A program made the translations under genes and the position numbers. Shown piece after piece: positions 55,438-64,000 of a stretch of DNA of 64,000 nucleotides. The notes beneath the pieces are model-generated. The model was not told where the DNA came from and ran no database searches. It was given only the letters and a program-made list of their open reading frames with translations. Numbering within the stretch: position 1 is the stretch's first letter; every line of letters begins with the position of its first letter. The DNA is taken from NCBI GenBank assembly GCA_020796225.1, contig CM036753.1:82803941-82867940 (forward strand). The letters are read 5' to 3'. This DNA is from Arion vulgaris (Eukaryota; Mollusca; Gastropoda; Stylommatophora; Arionidae).

Positions 55438-55672
55438 ACATAGGATCTGAATATATTAACAATGAACATAGGATCTGAATATATTAATGAAAATGTGATC
55501 TGAATATATTAACAATGAACATATGATCTGAATATATTAACAATGAACATATGATCTGAATATATTAACAATGAACATATGATCTGAATATATTAACATG
55601 GAAAATGTGATCGGAATATATTAACAATGAACATGTCTGAATATATTAACAATGAAAATATGATCTGAATGA
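55438..55672. repeat. 27-bp minisatellite, about 9 copies
   Basis: Unit: GATCTGAATATATTAACAAT then GAACATA, with some shortened copies. Confidence 0.85.
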
Positions 55673-55880
55673 TTGTACAGCATCACTAGACATTCCGTTC
55701 GATGGAACCACCAGGGTAATAGAGGTAAGAGAAGACCCAGGAACACCTTGAGATGAAATTTGGAGATGGAATGCAAGAAAATGGGAGAGTGTGGAATGAT
55801 CTGGAAAAGATTATCTTGTATAGGAAGGCCTTGGTTGCGGACCTATGCCTACTTAGTGGTGAAGAATAAGAATGATGGTA
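55672..55880 (+). mobile_element. LINE 3'-end fragment
   Basis: Shifted frames give VRWNHQGNRGKRRPRNTLR, then MECKKMGECGMIWKRLSCIG and RPWLRTYAYLVVKNKND: the GRPRxTWRR motif and tail of an RTE-like LINE ending in a (TAAGAATGATGG) style terminus. Confidence 0.7.
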
Positions 55881-56159
55881 AAAGTATCCTGTTAGTCTAA
55901 AAAGTATTGAATTTTGCTACTGTGATGGGGTTTTATTTGGTGATAAATTTCTGCTTTCTCCTGATTTATATCAGCAAATGTCTTGTCTAGTTTGAATCGT
56001 ATATATGTTTAGATTATGTGCCATTCTAGTTCATTATTAGAACATAGAAATTTGACACTATCATCACTAGTTTGATACCACCGTAAGTTGTTGTGCATTG
56101 AATGACTTAATAGTAATATGCTAGTAATGTAGTCTGTGGACCAGTCTTTATAGTCCTTG

Positions 56160-56345
56160 AATGATGAAGATATTAGCAAGTGCTAATCTAAAAACTATGA
56201 CGTGTTTCCATTTCTACCTGTGTCTTCCCAATTTGTGAAAGTTATTGACATATTTGAATATGATTCATAAGTTGGGAAGTTGAGTTATGTATGAATTCAT
56301 ACTTTATTGTAAGGCTATATTAGCCACATTAATTGTGTATTAATT
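56160..56345 (+). repeat. Non-coding block shared with 15.72-15.92 kb
   Basis: AGATATTAGCAAGTGCTAAT, TTTCCATTTCTACC, CTTCCCAATTTGTGAAAG and AAGGCTATATTAGCCA match the gene A downstream block in order. It is the right boundary marker of the gene duplication. Confidence 0.65.
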
Positions 56346-56434
56346 AATGTATATTTTTTATGCAACTTATATTGATAATTGTCGTTTATATGATGATCAT
56401 TGTACTACTTCTTCTTCTGCATTCTCACTAGATT

Positions 56435-56940
56435 GGGATTTCGGATTCTCTAATAAAGGCAGCCGTCTGCCTCAGATTATCAACCATGCCATATTGTTTG
56501 TCTTGAACGCTGGTGTAAGTGGGCCACCTCTTTCTTCTCAGGTCTACGTGCTCGGGACAGTTCTGTAGGATATGGTCTGTTGTCATACTCGCCAAGCCAC
56601 ATGTCGTTGGTGCCTATCTTGAATTTAGTGAACAGGTGGTGTCTCATTCTGTTGTGACCTGTGCAGGGCGAAGTATGGCTGACTGGTCCCTTCTGGATAG
56701 TTGGTGATATCCATCGTCCTTGTTGTGTTTTGGGTGTTCTTGGTCTCATTTTGCGTTGTAGTGCCCTTTAGCGATGGTGTTTGTTTCTTCATAGCTAACC
56801 AGGTTGTCATCTTGGGGCATTCCTGCTCCTCTTTAGCCAGTCTGTCAGCATCTTCATTCCCTTTGATCTTGCAGTGTGAGGGTATCCACTGGATTACTAC
56901 CCTCTTAGAATTATGAAACTGGGCTAAGGTTGACCTGAGA
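56435..56940 (-). mobile_element. LINE fragment with RNase H domain
   Basis: Minus-strand VVIQWIPSHCKIKGNEDADR then LAKEEQECPK is the end of an RNase H domain (HxxxxxNExAD box). After shifts come SREDQ-type sequence, TGHNRMRHHLFTKFKIG and HILQNCPEHVDLRRKRWP. RNase H after RT is found in I/Jockey-related LINEs, so this is a family distinct from the RTE-like copies. It abuts the duplication marker. Confidence 0.87.
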
Positions 56941-57083
56941 TCACCTAGTTCTGTGTAAAACTATTCACTAGGTCCATTTGATGATGCATGTGTGTAATTC
57001 TTTGTAGATTATAGCATAGAATTTATAAATTGGACTTTCAACTTTGCACATTCTGATATAGGAAATAGTGTTCTAGTGCTTAA

Positions 57084-57739
57084 GGGGGGATTCGGGTCTT
57101 GAAAATCAAGAATCTATTTTCGTTGTTTTCATATTAATATAAAATTTGTATAAGCATTTTGAAAGAGTATGACTTAGAATAGTAGACAAAAATTAGTAAA
57201 AAAATAAATGTCAAAGTGTTGCCATGGAAACAATACAAAATGGCCGCAAAAAAAAAATTTCAAATCCCTAAGGCTCTGAATCTAATGAATGTAAATGAAT
57301 TCTGTTTTCACTCTAAGGTGCCCAATTGTAATATCTAAAATATTACACATGATTTTTAGGATATATTAAATATTTAATTTTTATAAATTTTTGGTAAAAA
57401 TTCCCTCAAAATTTGGTCAAAAAAAGCTGTTTTTGGAGGGTGTGTTTACACAAAATTCATAAAAAATGTAATATTTAATATATCCTAAAAAGGATCAGTA
57501 ATTTTGTAGATATTACAATTGCGACCTTAGAGTGAAAACATAATTCATTTATATTCATTAACTTCAGAGCCTTAGGATTGAAATTTGTGCTTGCGCCATT
57601 TTGTATTGTTTCCATGAAACGCTGATTATTTTTTTTTCTAAATTTTTCTACTATTCTAAGTCATAATCTTTCAAAATTGTTATACAAATTCTACATTAAT
57701 ACCAAAGCAAAGAAAATAGTTTCCAGACCAGAGTCCCCC
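57084..57739. mobile_element. 656-bp long foldback element flanked by TTAA
   Basis: The left arm begins GGGGGGATTCGGGTCTTGAA and the right arm ends TTTCCAGACCAGAGTCCCCC. Inner blocks pair too: GCCATGGAAACAATACAAAATGG-type (57220) with CCATTTTGTATTGTTTCCATG (57597), and TTTTCACTCTAAGGT with CCTTAGAGTGAAAA. Each arm is about 300 bases around a centre near 57410. TTAA lies on both sides (57080-57083, 57740-57743), the target site of piggyBac-type elements. There is no coding capacity. Confidence 0.88.
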
Positions 57740-57743
57740 TTAA

Positions 57744-58590
57744 CATTAGTAAATTATAATAGATTTCACTAGAGCACCGTTCTTTAAAATTTGTACTATA
57801 AAGATCAACTTGTGAAAACAGGGTTTTAGTTTGTGTCTGCTAAGAGTTAATAAAGGCGTTTTGGTCTAAACGTTGATTTAGGCTGTTGTGCTTTGTAAAA
57901 TTGGTTTTCTGTGCATTTTAATTTTTGTATGGCTCATCTCTTTTATTTTTGACCATGTACTGAGAAACTAGACAGTGGCCTTGTTGCATTTTGTATTGCT
58001 ATTGCAGCAGCAAAATTGTTTCACCATACTCAATATATCACCATCCTTTGCATTGCATTTAAAAGTGTGACCCACAAAGTGCATGTCTGACTCCACTGTA
58101 CTTCACCAGGTTGTCTTTGGTCTACATCTCTTTCTCCTTTCCTCCAGAGTCCACTACATAGCAGCTCTTGTTGTGATTTCTGGATCACTTCTGTCCAGCT
58201 CCAGCATCTACATTTTATTTCTGGATGCATTTTTTGCTGGTTGAAATTCTTGAGCAGTTTTTTGTTGCTATTTTCATTTAGCCTTAGCAGACTGTCACTG
58301 TACTGTGTCAAACTATCATACTTCATGTTTTGTTTATATTTTGTAATTAGTAATCAGCCTTGATGAAGTTTTCCTTATATTCTGTTTCAACACTGCAGAC
58401 TATTTTCTTGTTAATATATTATTTTTGTTATATCAAAATCATTGATATAATTTAGTATTTAAGTATAGAATCTGTTGTGACTCTAGTATGATTGATATCA
58501 AAGCTATCAGACTCTCTTATATAACTAATGTCAACAATCAAACTCATTTTATTTCTTAGACACTGTTAAATTTTTTACTAAATTAGTCAG
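57744..58590. other. Non-coding stretch with a PLE-like block
   Basis: 57845-57920 has TTAATAAAGGCGTTTTGGTC, TAAACGTTGATTTAGG and TTTGTAAAATTGG, collinear with 29.04-29.11 kb. A 98-codon minus-strand ORF (58326-58030; CRCWSWTEVIQKSQQELLC) could be part of a LINE tail but is not assigned. Confidence 0.4.
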
Positions 58591-58594
58591 AATA

Positions 58595-58830
58595 TATTAC
58601 ACATGAACAATATTTCTATGTGTGTACAAAAATAATTATACATGAACAATATTTCTATGTGTGTACAGAATATATTATACATGAACAATATGTCTATGTG
58701 TGTACAGAATATATTATACATGACAATATTTCTATTGTGTACAGAATCATTATATCATGATATTTCATGTGTGTACAGAATTATTATACATGACAATATT
58801 TTTATTTGTGTAAATTTTATTATTTTTCTT
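58595..58830. repeat. 39-bp minisatellite, about 6 copies
   Basis: Unit: TACATGAACAATATTTCTAT then GTGTGTACAGAATATATTA. The right copies lack a few bases. Confidence 0.85.
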
Positions 58831-59019
58831 TGTTCTTATTTACAACTTTTTATAATTTACTTTTAGCAGCAAATTTATTCAGTATTTTGAATGATTTTTC
58901 TTTAATTTTGTACCATCACAATTTAAGTCAGATGGTTTGCAGGAACAAGTTTGTTGAATGAAGAATTTAAAAATAAACGCTTTTGTATAAAAAACTGGAT
59001 GTGTTTGTCAATATGTTGC

Positions 59020-59460
59020 TATAATTAAGGTAGAGAAGGAAGAATGGCATGACCAGTAGATATGACACATGATAACATATTGTTGCCTTCGGTCGAGTGG
59101 CTTAAACTCCAATGATAAAGCAGTTCTACTGTATGGGTCAGAAACATGGAGACTAAAATAATAATACACAAATTGCAAACATTCATCAACTGGTGTCTGC
59201 GCAGAATAGAGGGACTAAGATGGTAAGATAGGGTCACAAATGAGGAACTTAGAGAGAGAAGAAGATAGATTACAGTGAACCAAGTGATTAACAAAAACGC
59301 TGCCGCTGGATAGGGCACACTTTGAGACAACCTGAGGGGAATATAACAAGAAGGGTCCTTTCCTGGAACCTACAGGAAAGCAAAGAAAGGGAGGCCTAGA
59401 AATGCACAGAGACATGTTTATAGACAGAGATCAACAATATAAAGAAGAACTGGAGGGAGC
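59020..59460 (+). mobile_element. LINE C-terminal fragment that seeds the terminal array
   Basis: KAVLLYGSETWRL, LQTFINWCLRRIEGLRW, VTNEELRERRR, KRCRWIGHTLRQPEGN and ITRRVLSWN are consecutive ORF2 C-terminal motifs. Then comes GRPRNAQRH and TEINNIKKNWREL. The last of these, about 59413-59465, is the unit repeated to the end of the window. Confidence 0.88.
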
Positions 59461-62400
59461 TACATGATTTATAGACAGAGATCAACAATATAAAGAAGAA
59501 CTGGAGGGAGCTGCATGATTTATAGACAGAGATCAACAATATAAAGAAGAACTGGAGGGAGCTACATGATTTATAGACAGATCAACAATATAAAGAAGAA
59601 CTGGAGGGAGCTACATGATTTATAGACAGAGATCAACAATATAAAGAAGAACTGGAGGGAGCTACAATGATTTATAGACAGAGATCAACAATATAAAGAA
59701 GAACTGGAGGGAGCTCAGATTTATAGACAGAGATAACAATATTGGAAGAATGTTTATAGAAGAGATCAGACAATATAAAGAAGAACTGAGTGAGAGAGCT
59801 ACATGATTTATAGACAGAGATCAACAATATAAAGAAGAACTGGAGGGAGCTACATGATTTATAGACAGAGATCAACAATATAAAGAAGAACTGGAGGGAG
59901 CTGCATGATTTATAGACAGAGATCAACAATATAAAGAAGAACTGGAGGGAGCTACATGATTTATAGACAGAGATCAACAATATAAAGAAGAACTGGAGGG
60001 AGCTACATGATTTATAGACAGAGATCAACAATATAAAGAAGAACTGGAGGAGCTACAGGATAGCTAAAATATGAAGACTGGAGAGACATGATTATAGACA
60101 GAGATCAACAATATAAAGAAGAACCTGGAGGGAGACTACATGATTTATAGACAGAGATCAACAATATAAAGAAGAACTGGAGGGAGCTGCAGAATATAGC
60201 AAAAATATGAAGACTGGAGAGACATGATTTATAGACAGAGATCAACAATATAAAGAAGAACTGGAGGGAGCTACATGATTTATAGACAGAGATCAACAAT
60301 ATAAAGAAGAACTGGAGGGAGCTGCATGATTTATAGACAGAGATCAACAATATAAAGAAGAACTGGAGGGAGCTACATGATTTATAGACAGAGATCAACA
60401 ATATAAAGAAGAACTGGAGGGAGCTACATGATTTATAGACAGAGATCAACAATATAAAGAAGAACTGGAGGGAGCTGCATGATTTATAGACAGAGATCAA
60501 CAATATAAAGAAGAACTGGAGGGAGCTGCATGATTTATAGACAGAGATCAACAATATAAAGAAGAACTGGAGGGAGCTACATGATTTATAGACAGAGATC
60601 AACAATATAAAGAAGAACTGGAGGAGCTGCAGATAGCTAAAATATGAAGACGGAGACATGATTTATAGACAGAGATCAACAATATAAAGAAGAACTGGAG
60701 GGAGCTGCATGATTTATAGACAGAGATCAACAATATAAAGAAGAACTGGAGGGAGCTGCAGATTTATAGACGAATAACAATATGAAGACTGGAGAGACAT
60801 GATTTATAGACAGAGATCAACAATATAAAGAAGAACTGGAGGAGCTGCAATGATTTATAAGAGATAAAGACAATATAGAGAGGAGTCATGATTTATAGAC
60901 AGAGATCAACAATATAAAGAAGAACTGGAGGAGCTCATGATTTATAGACAGAGATCAACAATATAAAGAAGAACTGGAGGGAGCTACATGATTTATAGAC
61001 AGAGATCAACAATATAAAGAAGAACTGGAGGGAGCTACATGATTTATAGACAGAGATCAACAATATAAAGAAGAACTGGAGGGAGCTACAGAAGAAGCAA
61101 AATATGAAGACTTGGAGAGTACAGATTTATAGACAGAGATCAACAATATAAAGAAGAACTGGAGGGAGCTGCATGATTTATAGAAGAGATCAAATAAAGA
61201 AGAACTGGAGGAGCTACATGATTTATAGACAGAGATCAACAATATAAAGAAGAACTGGAGGGAGCTACATGATTTATAGACAGAGATCAACAATATAAAG
61301 AAGAACTGGAGGGAGCTGCATGATTTATAGACAGAGATCAACAATATAAAGAAGAACTGGAGGGAGCTACATGATTTATAGACAGAGATCAACAATATAA
61401 AGAAGAACTGGAGAGGAGCTAGCATGATTTATAGACAGAGATCAACAATATAAAGAAGAACTGGAGGGAGCTGCATGATTTATAGACAGATCAAAATATA
61501 GAAGAACTGGAGGGCACATGATTTATAGACAGAGATCAACAATATAAAGAAGAACTGGAGGAGCTCATGATTTATAGACAGAGATCAACAATATAAAGAA
61601 GAACTGGAGGAGCTCATGATTATAGCAGAATCAAAATATGAAGAACTGGAGAGCTACATGATTTATAGACAGAGATCAACAATATAAAGAAGAACTGGAG
61701 GGAGCTGCATGATTTATAGACAGAGATCAACAATATAAAGAAGAACTGGATGGAGCTACATGATTTATAGACAGAGATCAACAATATAAAGAAGAACTGG
61801 AGGGAGCTACATGATTTATAGACAGAGATCAAATATAAGAAGAACTGGAGAGTACATGATTTATAGACAGAGATCAACAATATAAAGAAGAACTGGAGGG
61901 AGCTACATGATTTATAGACAGATCAACAATATAAAGAAGAACTGGGGGAGTACATGATTTATAGACAGAGATCAACAATATAAAGAAGAACTGGAGGAGC
62001 TGCAGATTATAGCAGAGATCAAAATATAAGAAGAACTGGAGATATGATTTATAGACAGAGATCAACAATATAAAGAAGAACTGGAGGAGCGAGAAGAACT
62101 ATATGAAGACTTGAGGATGATTATAGACAGAGATCAACAATATAAAGAAGAACTGGAGGAGCTACAGATTATAGACGAGATCACATATAGAAGAACTGAG
62201 GAGCACATGATTTATAGACAGAGATCAACAATATAAAGAAGAACTGGAGGGAGCTCCATGATTTATAGACAGAGATCAACAATATAAAGAAGAGGAGCAT
62301 GATTTATAGACAGAGATCAACAATATAAAGAAGAACTGGAGGGAGCTACATGATTTATAGACAGAGATCAACAATATAAAGAAGAACTGGAGGGAGCTAC

Positions 62401-64000
62401 ATGATTTATAGACAGAGATCAACAATATAAAGAAGAACTGGAGGGAGCTCAGATTATAGACAGAGATCAACAATATAGAAGAACTGGAGGAGCTACATGA
62501 TTTATAGACAGAGATCAACATATAAAGAAGAACTGGAGGAGCTGCATGATTTATAGAAAGATCAAATATAGAAGAACTGGAGGAGCTACATGATTTATAG
62601 ACAGAGATCAACAATATAAAGAAGAACTGGAGGAGCTGCAGTTATAGAAGAGATCAAAATATAGAAGAACTGGAGGAGCACATGATTTATAGACAGAGAT
62701 CAACAATATAAAGAAGAACTGAGGGAGCTACATGATTTATAGACAGAGATCAACAATATAAAGAAGAACTGAGAGTCACATGATTTATAGACTAGAGATC
62801 AAAATATAAAGAAGAACTGGAGGAGCTACATGATTTATAGACAGAGATCAACAATATAAGAAGAACTGGAGGACTGAGACGAGTAAAGATATGAAGACTG
62901 GAGAGCATGATTTATAGACAGAGATCAACAATATAAAGAAGAACTGGAGGGAGCTACATGATTATAGACAGATCACATAAAGAACTGGAGAGCTCATGAT
63001 TTATAGACAGAGATCAACAATATAAAGAAGAACTGGAGGGAGCTACATGATTTATAGACGAGATCAAAATATAAGAAGAACTGGAGGAGACATGATTTAT
63101 AGACAGAGATCAACAATATAAAGAAGAACTGGAGGAGCTGCAGTAGATTTATAGACAGAGACTTTTCAAATCAATATAAAGAAAGAACTGGAGGGAGAAC
63201 TGAATGATTTATAGACAGAGATCAACAATATAAAGAAGAACTGGAGGGAGCTCAGAAAGCAAATATGAACTTAAGCATGATTAGACAGAGATCAACAATA
63301 TAAAGAAGAACTGGAGGAGCTACATGATTTATGAAAGACAGAGATCAACAATATAAGAAGAACTAGGAGCTAGAAGATACTAAAGAAGAAGACTGAGAGC
63401 ATGATTTATAGACAGAGATCAACAATATAAAGAAGAACTGGAGGGAGCTCAGATTTATAGACAGAGATCAAAATATAAAGAACTGGAGGAGCTACATGAT
63501 TTATAGACAGAGATCAACAATATAAAGAAGAACTGGAGGAGGAGAAGAAGCTAAATAAAGCTGGAGCATGATTTATAGACAGAGATCAACAATATAAAGA
63601 AGAACTGGAGAGCAGAGATAGCTAAAGATCATGAAGACTGGAGCTATGATTTATAGACAGAGATCAACAATATAAAGAAGAACTGGAGGGAGCTACATGA
63701 TTTATAGACAGAGATAAACAATATAAAGAAGAACTGGAGGGAGCTACATGATTTATAGACAGAGATCAACAATATAAAGAAGAACTGGAGGAGCTCAATA
63801 TAGATATAAGACTTGAGAGACAGATTATAGACAGAATCAATATAAAGAAGAACTGGAGGGAGCTGCATGATTTATAGACAGAATCAAAATATAAGAAGAA
63901 CTGGAGAGACATGATTTATAGACAGAGATCAACAATATAAAGAAGAACTGGAGGGTAGAAGATACAAATAGAAGACTGAGAGCATGATTTATAGACAGAG
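59413..64000. repeat. 51-bp satellite derived from a LINE 3' end, about 85-90 copies, runs off the window
   Basis: Unit: CATGATTTATAGACAGAGAT, CAACAATATAAAGAAGAACT, GGAGGGAGCTA. In the LINE frame it encodes TEINNIKKNWREL. Many units are identical; others, mainly after 59.7 kb, have scattered one- to ten-base losses in the weakly conserved part. Minus-strand frames up to 184 codons (a 17-residue repeat with FFILLISVYKSCSSLQ) are artefacts of period 51. The array continues past 64000. Confidence 0.93.

Noticed and set aside
58030..58326. 98-codon minus-strand ORF as a gene
   Set aside because: It has a weak resemblance to LINE tails but no definite motif, and is not conserved near gene A.
59672..63868. 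Minus-strand ORFs with FFILLISVYKSC repeats
   Set aside because: They are the antisense of a satellite whose sense strand derives from a LINE C terminus.

Overview
The window is eukaryotic nuclear DNA from an animal. Genes are split by GT-AG introns, the sequence is AT-rich, and it is dominated by minisatellites, microsatellites, tRNA-derived SINEs and many decayed non-LTR retrotransposons. The LINE types and the repeat style resemble those of molluscs or other lophotrochozoans. That placement is an impression from the proteins, not proven. There are no rRNA genes, CRISPR arrays or bacterial-type operons.

The only cellular genes I can support are two plus-strand paralogues about 36 kb apart. 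Gene A spans roughly 5.5-13.5 kb and gene B roughly 41.8-54.9 kb. Each has a TATA-like box, a tiny first exon ending two codons plus one base after the ATG, a signal-peptide exon (E2), a 35-codon exon (E3), and two long exons (E4, E5) that both start in phase 0 and both end in a stop codon. Gene B reads cleanly as a secreted, helix-rich protein of about 235 residues (E1-E2-E3-E4) or 224 residues (E1-E2-E3-E5). Gene A has one-base frameshifts in E2 and E3 but intact E4 and E5. No known family is recognisable by eye. Helix layout, size, cysteines and N-glycosylation sites suggest a four-helix-bundle cytokine-like ligand. This is the best candidate for something undescribed.

The remainder is repeats. 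0.7-5.2 kb holds SINEs and a 45-bp array. 6.1-6.7 kb and 9.5-11.5 kb are arrays inside gene A introns; the latter is built of splice-acceptor-like and branch-point-like motifs. 16.7-19 kb holds LINE pieces and 19.2-20 kb a 54-bp array. 22.7 kb has a perfect-ended foldback element. 26.1-28.9 kb is a 33-bp satellite broken by a LINE insertion with a 13-bp target duplication. 29.4-32.3 kb holds LINE, SINE and Penelope-like remnants. 33.19-35.36 kb is a DNA transposon with 106-bp inverted ends, TA duplications and a broken DDE transposase. 38.4-38.9 kb and 59.4-64 kb are tandem arrays that grew out of LINE 3' ends. 52.65 kb is a hAT-type MITE and 57.1-57.7 kb a long foldback element flanked by TTAA.

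The end of the window (59.4-64 kb) contains many random one- or two-base gaps among otherwise identical units, which looks like imperfect long-read assembly. The same error source could explain the gene A frameshifts.
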